Source: Burkholderia oklahomensis C6786 (GTDB taxonomy: Bacteria > Pseudomonadota > Gammaproteobacteria > Burkholderiales > Burkholderiaceae). From it: 64,000 bases of DNA. Positions within the stretch are counted from its first letter, which is position 1. Every line of letters begins with the position of its first letter. Shown here in pieces: positions 19,410 to 27,637 of the stretch. Location of the stretch: assembly GCF_000959365.1 (NCBI RefSeq), contig NZ_CP009555.1:930001-994000 (forward strand). Reading direction: 5' to 3'. Position numbers and translations under genes: made by a program. The notes beneath the pieces were generated by a model that had not been told where the DNA came from, ran no database searches, and worked only from the letters and a program-made list of their open reading frames with translations.

Positions 19410-19766
19410 TTGGCGTGACCCCGGGTTTTATTTGGACTGCAAATTAGAATCGCTCGAACCCGCACCAAGCCATACGCCCGACGAGCGGGAGCAACACCGC
19501 CGTCATCGGACGCCACTGCCTACGGCCTCTCTCAGGTTCCTCTTGTCGAATCCCTCGGCCCGGTGCATTCGTTTTTCTCTCGCACCGAAGACCTGCATCG
19601 CCGGACATCATCCGCCGCCGAACATGACGCGGCAAACAATGGTGACGCAAAACGTCATAATAATGCAGAAAATTGGCATGTCAAGCCAATTGAGATTAAA
19701 CAAGTTTGCGTATCACGTCATATTTGCTATTCTTCCACCCAAAAATCCAGCGAGGAGCGCATCGAG
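19410..19766. other. Divergent intergenic region
   Basis: Lies between the Sel1 lipoprotein gene (minus) and the signalling operon (plus) and should hold both promoters. 19620-19740 is AT-richer than its surroundings. An open frame upstream of the ATG at 19767 continues the next gene's frame but has no conserved content. Confidence 0.55.
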
Positions 19767-20642
19767 ATGACCTACCCCGATCCGGCCAACGCCGACCTGA
19801 TCACCGCGACCAAAGTTCGAGATCTCCTCACTCGGACGGGCATTCCGCCGCGTAGCCACAACACGACGATCGCCAACGTCCTGGGCCTGAGTTTTTCCGT
19901 CGTCACGCGCAAGATGAAAGGACAAATTCCGTGGAATTTGTCGCAGCTTCAGGACATCGCCTCCTACTTCGGCGTGCCGCCCGCGATCCTGCTCGACGAC
20001 AAGGGCGTCCAATCGAGCACAATCGCCGAAATGCACGACGCGACGCTCGTCATCGAGACGAGGCGCTTCCGCTGTCGCGCAGCAATTTCGACGAAGGCGA
20101 GCAGCCAGGTCGAGTCGAATTTCGTCGCGCTCCAGTGGCAGGACGGCTGGATCGTGTATGAGAAGAAACACGCGCCCGCCGGCCGTACCTATCCAGTCGA
20201 GGTCATCGAGCTTCGATCGAGCGAAAGCTGCGCGTACGAAGTGCGGATCGCGGTTGTCGACGACTCGCCCGACGTCGCCGAAACGATATGCGAGTACTTC
20301 GCGGAAAAAGGCGTCACCGCGATCGCGTATTACGACGGCGCATCCTTTCGCAAAGCACTGGAAGTCGAGGACTTCGACGGATACATTCTGGACTGGATGC
20401 TCGGCGCGGAAACCGCCGCCGGCCTCGTGCGCGGCATCCGCGCGAGCGAAAATGCCGACGCGCCGATCTTCCTCTTGACCGGGAAGATCTCGACCGGCGA
20501 GGCGAGCGAAGACGAAATCGCGGACATCGTTTCGAACTTCAACGCCCGCTGCGAAGAGAAGCCGGTCAGGCTGCCGATCCTGTTTGCCGAAGTGGCGCGC
20601 GCGCTGAAGATTGCGTACCCGCTCAATGCACATGCGAGTTGA
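19767..20642 (+). CDS. BetR-type HTH and receiver-domain protein
   Basis: 291 residues. Residues 10-75 form a helix-turn-helix of the BetR/XRE kind (NTTIANVLGLSFSVVTRKMK and LSQLQDIASYFGVPP). Residues 160-285 form a response-regulator receiver: acidic pair VVDDSPDV, phosphoacceptor Asp209 in DGYILDWMLGAE, and Thr in PIFLLTGKIS. So the DNA-binding part precedes the receiver, the reverse of common regulators. The ATG has GAGGAG upstream; the frame is open for 68 codons further up without homology. It leads an operon with a periplasmic protein and a hybrid kinase and is probably the kinase's output. Confidence 0.85.
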   Translation: MTYPDPANADLITATKVRDLLTRTGIPPRSHNTTIANVLGLSFSVVTRKMKGQIPWNLSQLQDIASYFGVPPAILLDDKGVQSSTIAEMHDATLVIETRRFRCRAAISTKASSQVESNFVALQWQDGWIVYEKKHAPAGRTYPVEVIELRSSESCAYEVRIAVVDDSPDVAETICEYFAEKGVTAIAYYDGASFRKALEVEDFDGYILDWMLGAETAAGLVRGIRASENADAPIFLLTGKISTGEASEDEIADIVSNFNARCEEKPVRLPILFAEVARALKIAYPLNAHAS

Positions 20643-20666
20643 ACCATCACTTTGCGAGGATAAGAA

Positions 20667-21167
20667 ATGCGAGTTTCCATGGACTGGATGAAAAGCCTGG
20701 TGCTGTCGCTGCTGCTGGGCGCCGCGATTTCGGCTTACGCGGCCCCCTTCAAGTTCACCGTCGACGGGAACATCAAGCACACCAACCAGACGGCGCGGCA
20801 TGCGTACGTCTTTTCCGAGCAGGATCTGATGGCCTTGCCGCAGCATTCGATCACCACGTCCACCAGCTGGACGCCGAAGGCCACGTTCACCGGCCCGCGC
20901 CTGAGCGACATACTCAGGGCAGTCGGCGCGACCGGCACGCAAATCGAATTCCATTGCATCGATGAGTACACGTTCACGATCCCGGCTTCCGATGCCGACA
21001 AATACGGCGTCATCCTCGCGCGCACGATGAACGGCAAGGTGCTGGACAACAACAACTACGGGCCGCTGTGGATCATGTACCCGCGCGACCAATTTCCGGA
21101 TGAGCTGAAGACCCCGATCAGCGAAGCGAAGTTTGCATGGCAGATCATCGGACTCACGGTGAAATGA
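20667..21167 (+). CDS. Periplasmic molybdopterin-oxidoreductase-fold protein
   Basis: 166 residues with a signal peptide (LVLSLLLGAAISAYA). The rest resembles the small oxidoreductase molybdopterin-binding (SUOX/YedY-like) domain: FSEQDLMALPQHSITTSTSW, FTGPRLSDILRAVGATGTQI, IDEYTFTIPASDADKYG and GPLWIMYPRD. A single cysteine (EFHCIDEY) lies near the position that binds molybdenum in full enzymes, but the other cofactor-binding parts are missing, so it may be a ligand-binding rather than a catalytic domain (inference). GAGGA precedes the ATG. The stop overlaps the start of the hybrid kinase, suggesting translation coupling and that this protein feeds a signal to it. Confidence 0.78.
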   Translation: MRVSMDWMKSLVLSLLLGAAISAYAAPFKFTVDGNIKHTNQTARHAYVFSEQDLMALPQHSITTSTSWTPKATFTGPRLSDILRAVGATGTQIEFHCIDEYTFTIPASDADKYGVILARTMNGKVLDNNNYGPLWIMYPRDQFPDELKTPISEAKFAWQIIGLTVK

Positions 21168-22972
21168 GCCCGGTCAGATGGAGAAATGAAAAAATCATCG
21201 TCGTCCTGGGATCCCTGTGGATCCTGGGCTTCGCCGCGTGGGCATTCCTGTTGTACGACCTGCTCGGGACCTCGGTCAAGGAAGGCATTCTGGAAGGCCC
21301 GCGCGAAGGCGTATTCTGGACTGCTGCGCAATACCGAAACTCGTTCAGCCGGTTCGATCGGCAACTGATTCTCTATGCGACCCGCCAGGATCGCGACTTC
21401 GACAACCTGCTGCTTCAGCTCGACAGCCTCGAAGCGTCGTTCGGCTTTCTGCAGCGGCCGTCCGAGGTCTCCGCATACTGGCTGAGCATACCCAAGGCGC
21501 ACGACGACATCGGGGACCTGGGCCATTTCATGACGAGCTTGCGTCGCGAGGTTCCGGCGCTGCGCGATCGTCCCGACGACGCGAAGCGCATGTTGCGCGA
21601 CGTCGCCGAATACTGGCCCAAGGTGAACGCGCTCGCGAATTACTTTCGCGCGATCGAAATGGAGCAACGCGACTTCACGTTCCATCAGCTGAAGGAGAAG
21701 CGGCGGGCCATCGTCATGTTGGGCGGCGTGCTGGGCGTCATCCTCGGCGCGCTGTTCCTGCTGCTGTTCTACACGATACGCACGCGCGGCAGTCTGCTCG
21801 AACGGCAGCAGGCGGCGCTCGACGCGGAAAGAAAGGCATCGGATCGCGCATTCGAGATGATCGCGGCCAAAAACGCGTTCCTCGGCATGGTCAGCCACGA
21901 ATTGCGCACGCCCTTGCAGGCGATCTGCGGGTCCATCGAGGTCCTGCTCGCGCGGCCGCAATCCGAAGCCAACATGAAGACGATCAAGCGCTTGCAGAAC
22001 TCGGCCGCATCGCTCGAAGCGCAGGTGAAGGAACTCACCGACTACATCAAGCTTCGGTCCACGAACCGATCCGTCCAATCCGAAACCGTGGAGATCGCTC
22101 CGCTGCTCGCGGAAGCCCTCGATCCGCTCCGCGGCAAGATCGGCGACAAGAATCTGAAAGCGTCGCTTCGCGTCGAGCCGGTCGGCCTGGTCGTCAAATC
22201 CGATCGCAAGCTGATCCAGCAGATCGTGTCGAATCTGATCGAAAACTCGATCAAATACACGAACAGCGGGACGATCGCGATTTCCGCGGACCTGACAGGC
22301 ACGCCGGTCAACCGGGAGATGAGAATCGCCGTCCGCGACACCGGCGTCGGCATCGCAAAGAATCTGCTATCGAAAATCTTCGAGCCTTTCTTTCGGGCAA
22401 ACGATCCGGGCATCCGTCATGTCGACGGCATCGGCATGGGGCTCGCCGTCGTGCAGGAGCTCGTCACCACGCTGCGCGGCCGCATCGACGTTCGAAGCGT
22501 CGTCGGCGAAGGAAGCGAGTTCGTCGTCACGTTCCCGGTCGAGCCGCCCGGCCGCGCCGACGCGCTCGGCGACGCGACGGAGCCGTCATGGCAGACGCCG
22601 CATCACGATCTGCATGCGCTCGTCGTCGACGACAACGAGAACGCGCGCGAAACGTTGGGCTCGATGCTGACGGCCCTGGGCATTCAGGTGGATCTGTGCG
22701 ATACCGGCAAGGACGGCGTGACGCGCTTCAGAGAACGGCGGCACGACATCGTCGTGCTGGATCTGGAATTGCCCGATTTGAGCGGCTTCGACGTTGCCGA
22801 ACGGATTCGCTCGGCAACTCCGCCCGACGCCCGCAGGAAGACCGCGATACTCGGCGTGAGCGCGTACGAATCGGCCATTCTCAAAGGGGATCGGACGATC
22901 TTCGACGAATTCATCCCCAAGCCGATTCATCTGGACACGCTCAGCAGCGTCGTCGGCCGGCTCCTCAAATGA
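21164..22972 (+). CDS. Hybrid sensor histidine kinase
   Basis: 602 residues. TM1 at 10-35 (IIVVLGSLWILGFAAWAFLL), a periplasmic helical domain of about 145 residues, TM2 at 182-203, then a coiled stretch and HisKA with His245 in GMVSHELRTPLQA. The HATPase follows (NLIENSIKYTN, DTGVGIAKN, GIGMGLAVV) and a C-terminal receiver (LHALVVDDNENARETLG, VLDLELPDLSGFD, FIPKPIHL). There is no HAMP or PAS. The ATG overlaps the preceding stop (ATGA). With the two upstream genes it makes a self-contained pathway: periplasmic binding protein, kinase with internal receiver, HTH-receiver output. Confidence 0.9.
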   Translation: MSPVRWRNEKIIVVLGSLWILGFAAWAFLLYDLLGTSVKEGILEGPREGVFWTAAQYRNSFSRFDRQLILYATRQDRDFDNLLLQLDSLEASFGFLQRPSEVSAYWLSIPKAHDDIGDLGHFMTSLRREVPALRDRPDDAKRMLRDVAEYWPKVNALANYFRAIEMEQRDFTFHQLKEKRRAIVMLGGVLGVILGALFLLLFYTIRTRGSLLERQQAALDAERKASDRAFEMIAAKNAFLGMVSHELRTPLQAICGSIEVLLARPQSEANMKTIKRLQNSAASLEAQVKELTDYIKLRSTNRSVQSETVEIAPLLAEALDPLRGKIGDKNLKASLRVEPVGLVVKSDRKLIQQIVSNLIENSIKYTNSGTIAISADLTGTPVNREMRIAVRDTGVGIAKNLLSKIFEPFFRANDPGIRHVDGIGMGLAVVQELVTTLRGRIDVRSVVGEGSEFVVTFPVEPPGRADALGDATEPSWQTPHHDLHALVVDDNENARETLGSMLTALGIQVDLCDTGKDGVTRFRERRHDIVVLDLELPDLSGFDVAERIRSATPPDARRKTAILGVSAYESAILKGDRTIFDEFIPKPIHLDTLSSVVGRLLK

Positions 22973-23064
22973 TCGCGGCGTTTCACGTGCACGCGGCCGT
23001 TGCGCAGCGCGCCGTTGCTTCGGCGTGCATTCGACGGCGCACGCGAACGCGCTCGACGCAACCG

Positions 23065-24039
23065 CTACGCCGCGACCTGCCCGCGGCTCGCCTTCCGCTC
23101 GCGCGCCGCGACGCCGCCGCGCCAGTCTTCGCCGCCTTCGAGCGCGGGCGTCGAGTCGAACAACTCCGCGATCCAGTCGGCGAACACGCGGACCTTCGCG
23201 GACAGATGCCGGTTGTTCGGATAGACGATCGAAATCGGCTTGGGCTTCGGATTGAAGCCCGGCAGCACTTCCCGCAGCGACCCGTCGAGCAGGTGCGGCA
23301 GCACCATGAAGAGCGTCGGCTGGATCATGCCGAAGCCTTCGACGCCGCACGTCACGTAGGCATCCGAATCGTTGACGGTCACGACGCCGTTCAGCCTGAC
23401 CTCGACCGGCTTGCCGTCGATCACGAACACCCACGGCACCGGCCGCGAACCATGGCTCGCGCGGAAATTCACCGCGTGATGCTCAGCCAGCTCCGCGATC
23501 TCCCGCGGCTCGCCGAAGCGCTTCAGGTAGTCGGGCGACGCGCAGGTGACGCGCTTGAGCATCCCGATCCGGCGCGCGACCATCGACGAATCTTCGAGCG
23601 GCCCGATGCGAATCATGCAGTCGATCCCCTCTTCGACCGGATCCACCGGACGATCGGACAGCCCCAGATCGAGCACGATGTCCGGGTAGCGCTGATGGAA
23701 GATCGGCAGCGCGGGAATCACGAGCCGCCGCCCGAGCGAGCTCGGCATGTGCACGCGCAGCGCGCCGCTCGGCTTGCGGTTGCCGACCTGAAAGCTCGCG
23801 TCCGTCTCCGCGATCTCGGTGATGATCTTGATGCAGTGCTCGTAGTACGCGGCGCCTTCCGGCGTCAGCGACAGCCGACGCGTCGTCCGATGCATCAGGC
23901 GCACGCCGAGCAGCGCCTCGAGATTCTGGATGATCGTCGTCACCGACGCACGCGGCATCCCGAGCGTCTCGGCGGCCCGCGTGAAGCTGTTCGCATCGAC
24001 CACGCGGGTGAAGACTTCCATTGCCTGGATGCGGTCCAT
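23065..24039 (-). CDS. LysR-family transcriptional regulator
   Basis: 324 residues. The N-terminal winged helix reads MDRIQAMEVFTRVVDANSFT and TTIIQNLEALLGVRLMHRTT, typical of the CrgA/DmlR-like branch (first helices, then RRLSLTPEGAAYYE). The effector domain contains LRVHMPSSLGRRLVIPALP and the usual PVDPVEEGIDCMIRIG. The C-terminus is an Arg/Ala-rich tail. The ATG at 24039 with GGGGGA upstream is chosen because the conserved helix starts there. It lies downstream of the acylase gene on the same strand with a 195-base gap and converges with the hybrid kinase. Its target is not evident. Confidence 0.9.
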   Translation of the reverse strand: MDRIQAMEVFTRVVDANSFTRAAETLGMPRASVTTIIQNLEALLGVRLMHRTTRRLSLTPEGAAYYEHCIKIITEIAETDASFQVGNRKPSGALRVHMPSSLGRRLVIPALPIFHQRYPDIVLDLGLSDRPVDPVEEGIDCMIRIGPLEDSSMVARRIGMLKRVTCASPDYLKRFGEPREIAELAEHHAVNFRASHGSRPVPWVFVIDGKPVEVRLNGVVTVNDSDAYVTCGVEGFGMIQPTLFMVLPHLLDGSLREVLPGFNPKPKPISIVYPNNRHLSAKVRVFADWIAELFDSTPALEGGEDWRGGVAARERKASRGQVAA

Positions 24040-24234
24040 GCTATCCCCCTTCGAATCGTCAACGGGGCAGAATAGAGCACGCGACAGCTCCGATTCAAGC
24101 CGCTTCGCGACTATTCGCATTCGCCGAATAGTCGGGCATTTCGCGCGGCGAGGGTCCACATCCGGGCGCTGTCGATTCGGCGGCGGTCCCGACCGGCATC
24201 GCCGCCGACCGGGGCCGATCGTTCGTGTGCCGAA

Positions 24235-26610
24235 CTAAGGCGCAAAGCGCAATGTATGCTCGGTCGGCCCCGGCAGGAACGGCATCGGCTCGCCCTTCAC
24301 CCACGCCTCATGGCCCGCCAGAAAGAACGGACTGAGCGGATGCCCGCTCTGCCCGCCCGGCATGTTGAAGAGACCGTCCTCCTCGTGCCCCGGCGACACG
24401 ACGATCCGCTCCGACTGCCCGAACTTCGGTCCGGCGACGCGCGGCATGTTCGCGTCGCCCGGCACCTGGTCGGCGGGCGCGGACAGCCAGCGTCCCACGA
24501 GCGGCACGCTGCGCGCGAACGGATGCGCGATCCGCAGCGTGTTGCGATCGCCCCAGGTCGCGTCGGCGAGCGGCGCGCCCTTACCGGTCAGCGCGGCAAT
24601 CGTCCGATCGATCGCCGTCAGTTGAACGTCGCGCCAGCTCGACGCGTCGGGCGGCAGCCACGCGGCCGGCTGCGCGTCGAGCAGCCGCGCGATCACGACC
24701 GGCCAGCGCGGATTCGCCAATGCGTAGTCGGCATCGGGCTGCTGCCGCTTCAGCCGCGCGTCGAGACTGCCGAAGATCACGTCGTAGAGCCGATGCAAAT
24801 AGCCGCGCGCGAGCGTGTATCCAACCGAGTCGACGCTCGCCCGCCCCGTCCAGCCGTTCACGAGCAGCCGCCGGAATTCCGCGCGCGCCGGATGGCCCGC
24901 GAGCGCCGCGTCGTCGAGCACGCGCAGCGCCCGGTCGCGCCACAGCGACATGAAGCGCGCGCGATCGTCGAGATCGAGCCGGTACGCGGACCGCTCGTCG
25001 GTGCGGCCGAGCGCCGTCAGGCCGTCGCGCAACTGGCTCGCGCGCGCGCCGAGATCCGCGCCGCCGTCGCCGATCAACCGGTACGCATCGCTCGCCAATT
25101 GCCGGTTGTTCGCCGTCCACAACTGACCGCCTGCAGGATCGACGATGCGCGGATACGCGTCGGGCGGCAGCGCCGCCTGCCACGACGAAGCGCCGTTGGC
25201 CGGCCGGCTCCTGCGGTCGGGCAACGCGCCCGCGATCGTCCAGCCGATGCGCCCCGTGCTGTCGCCGATCACGATGTTCTGCGCGGGAAGGCCCGCCGCG
25301 TTGGCGATCCGGATCGCATCCTCGATGCCGGCCGCATCGGTCATCCGCACGAATTCCAGATTCGCCGCACCGCTCGACTGCGCGATCCAGTGCGCCGCGT
25401 AGAACTTGCCGCCGATGTCGCGCACGGGGCCGGCCGTCGTCTCGAGCACGGTCAGATCGACGGGCGCGGCGCCGTGGACGCGAATCGTCTCGATGCTCGC
25501 GCGCGCGGTCTGCCACCCGTCGCCGAGCCTGAAGCGGCGCGGATCCTGTGCGTCGCGCTCGAGCGGCATGAGATCGAGGCAGTCCGCGTAGCCGTTCGTG
25601 AAGCCCCATGCGATGCGCCCGTTGCTGCCGACGACGACGGCCGGCAGGCCGGGCAGCGTCACGCCGACGACGCGCGTCGCCGGCGACGCGCCGCCCGACG
25701 ACGTGAACGCCGCGCGATACCAGATGTTCGGCAAGCCGAGCGACAGATGCATGTCGTCGCCGACGATCGCGGCGCCGCGTACGCTGCGGCTGCCCGCGAG
25801 CACCCAGTTGTTGCTGCCGACCGACGATCGTTCGTCGAGCGACACGCTGTCGATCGGCGCCGTGGGTCCCGCTTCGCGCAGCCACGCGGGCGCGGCCGCG
25901 CTCACTCGCGCAACCGGCGCGGCGACGCCCGGCGCGTCGAGCGGCGCATCGAATCGGCTCGACGACGGCAGCAGAAACGCAAGCTGCTCGGGCGTCGAGT
26001 GCGCTTGCAGCCAGTGCCGCGCGAACTCGCGCGACGCGAGCCGGCCTTGTAGATCGAAGTACATCGCCCAGATCACGAGCATCGAATCTTCGGGCCGCCA
26101 CGGCTGCGGCTGCATGCGCAGCAGCGCGTATTCGAACGGGCGCGCGCGCAGCGCCGCCAGGCCGTCGTTGACGCCTTGCGTGTAGCGCTGCAGCAGGCGC
26201 AGGTCGTCAGGCGGCAAATGCGCGACGACGGCCGCAGCGAGCGCGCGGAATCGGAACAGACGATGAGCGCGATCGACGTTGAGCGCGATCGGCCCGAACA
26301 GCTCCGACAGCTCTCCGGCGCCGCTCCTGCGCAGCATGTCCATCTGGAAGAAGCGGTCCTGCGCATGCAGGTAGCCGATCCCGTAAGCGGCGTCGAACCG
26401 GTCGCGCGCGGAAATCGTCGGCACGCCGAACGCATCGCGCTCGACCGTCATCGGCGCGCCGAGCGTCGGTGCGCGGACGTCGCCGTCGAGCTGCGGGAGA
26501 CTCGAACGCAGATACGCCGCCGCGCCCGCGATCGCGAGCAGCAAGCAGAGCAGGATCAGGCCCGACAGGATCTTCAGGTGGCGCCGCATGCGGTTGCGGG
26601 TCGAAGCCAT
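24235..26610 (-). CDS. Penicillin acylase family protein (Ntn hydrolase)
   Basis: 791 residues, a typical size. After an N-terminal membrane anchor (ILSGLILLCLLLAIAGAAAYL) come the alpha-chain motifs FGVPTISARDRFDAAYGIGY and LHAQDRFFQMDMLRRSGAGE. Ser266 in GSNNWVLAGSRS is the expected N-terminal nucleophile of the beta chain, exposed by self-cleavage. Later NNRQLASDAYRL and GQSGHPLSPFFLAGHEAW are conserved. The family hydrolyses amide bonds of penicillins, cyclic lipopeptides or acyl-homoserine lactones; the substrate is not readable, but a quorum-signal acylase is a real option in this genus. The ATG at 26610 is chosen for its short signal-anchor; the frame continues basic and Pro-rich upstream to 26724. 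Confidence 0.85.
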   Translation of the reverse strand: MASTRNRMRRHLKILSGLILLCLLLAIAGAAAYLRSSLPQLDGDVRAPTLGAPMTVERDAFGVPTISARDRFDAAYGIGYLHAQDRFFQMDMLRRSGAGELSELFGPIALNVDRAHRLFRFRALAAAVVAHLPPDDLRLLQRYTQGVNDGLAALRARPFEYALLRMQPQPWRPEDSMLVIWAMYFDLQGRLASREFARHWLQAHSTPEQLAFLLPSSSRFDAPLDAPGVAAPVARVSAAAPAWLREAGPTAPIDSVSLDERSSVGSNNWVLAGSRSVRGAAIVGDDMHLSLGLPNIWYRAAFTSSGGASPATRVVGVTLPGLPAVVVGSNGRIAWGFTNGYADCLDLMPLERDAQDPRRFRLGDGWQTARASIETIRVHGAAPVDLTVLETTAGPVRDIGGKFYAAHWIAQSSGAANLEFVRMTDAAGIEDAIRIANAAGLPAQNIVIGDSTGRIGWTIAGALPDRRSRPANGASSWQAALPPDAYPRIVDPAGGQLWTANNRQLASDAYRLIGDGGADLGARASQLRDGLTALGRTDERSAYRLDLDDRARFMSLWRDRALRVLDDAALAGHPARAEFRRLLVNGWTGRASVDSVGYTLARGYLHRLYDVIFGSLDARLKRQQPDADYALANPRWPVVIARLLDAQPAAWLPPDASSWRDVQLTAIDRTIAALTGKGAPLADATWGDRNTLRIAHPFARSVPLVGRWLSAPADQVPGDANMPRVAGPKFGQSERIVVSPGHEEDGLFNMPGGQSGHPLSPFFLAGHEAWVKGEPMPFLPGPTEHTLRFAP

Positions 26611-27637
26611 GGTTGCGCGAGTCCGTGGGTTGCGCCGGCGCGCCGCCTGCCCGGTTCCGGGCGGAGGGCGGCCGCGCTTGCGGGTTGGGCGGTGAACCGG
26701 CGCCGCCTTCGGGGCCTGCTTCATGCGCCGAAGGCGGCCTGGCGCCGCGCGTCGACGCCGGTCGTCATATCATCGCCGACAGCTTGATCGCGCGTCGTGT
26801 CATCCGCGCGACCTGCCCCGAATATTCGGCAGCGGCGCGCGTTCCGTCAAGGCATCAGGCGCGCCGAGGAAGCGGCCGCTTTTGCGCTCGTACGCTCGTA
26901 CGCTCGCCGATACGATCGATCCTCCGTTCTTGCGCTTCCGGCATTCGACAATACGGCGAATCGCGTTGCAGCCGTTTTTCCGCATGCCGATGCAAACCAA
27001 ACGATAATCGGCCGCCTCCGTCAGATGATTCAATTCGATGACCGGATCGCGCGGCATCATCTCGAACGAGATAACGAATGGTTGCGATAATCCGCCATTG
27101 CATCGAAAATCGCCAGGCATGAACACGGGCCGGACAACCTCATCTCGACGATCGTCACAGCAACTGCCCCAAACATTAAAAACACCTTTCATATCATGCG
27201 GTTGCATGATCGCCTCGAATGTTTGCCGTTGCCTCCGCCAATCCTGGTTTAATGAGGCGGCTGCAAGCATCGATCGTCCGTTGGCATTCGATAATTCCGC
27301 TGACGTCGCTTCGAACGAAAAGCAGCAATAATGTGGCCACTCGACGCCTATCCTGAAAATGACGGTTGTGATTTCTCGTTCGCCGCTTCGAGATTCGTCA
27401 CGACGCGTGTGCGTCGCATTCGGACTCGCCGCGCGGCCGATGACCCCGACGGCGCCGCCGTCATCCGGCACTTAATGAATGACGCGAAATCATGCCGACC
27501 TCGCCTGAATTCCGGGAACCCTGCCGCCCTTTGCCGGAAACGGAACTCCGTCGGCTGCGGCGCGCCCGCGAATCGCACGTGACAACGCCCCGCATTCGAT
27601 CACGCCAATCGGCTCGAACCCGGACCGTCTCTTTCCG
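26611..27637. other. About 1 kb without a recognisable gene
   Basis: Between the acylase start and tssF. Several open frames exist (for example minus-strand 26800-27471) but none has motifs, a good start or the codon pattern of neighbours. Composition is lower in GC than around it. An inverted repeat ATCATGC-GGTT-GCATGAT sits at 27193-27210 and could be an operator. This may be the site of a past deletion, given the isolated tssF that follows. Confidence 0.5.
27193..27210. promoter_or_regulatory. Inverted repeat, possible operator
   Basis: Perfect 7-bp arms ATCATGC and GCATGAT around GGTT, without a T run, in the gap before tssF. It may be a dimeric regulator site; no regulator is assigned. 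Confidence 0.3.

Noticed and set aside
26800..27471. 223-codon minus-strand open frame upstream of tssF
   Set aside because: No family match, no good ribosome binding site and mixed composition; not supported as a gene.
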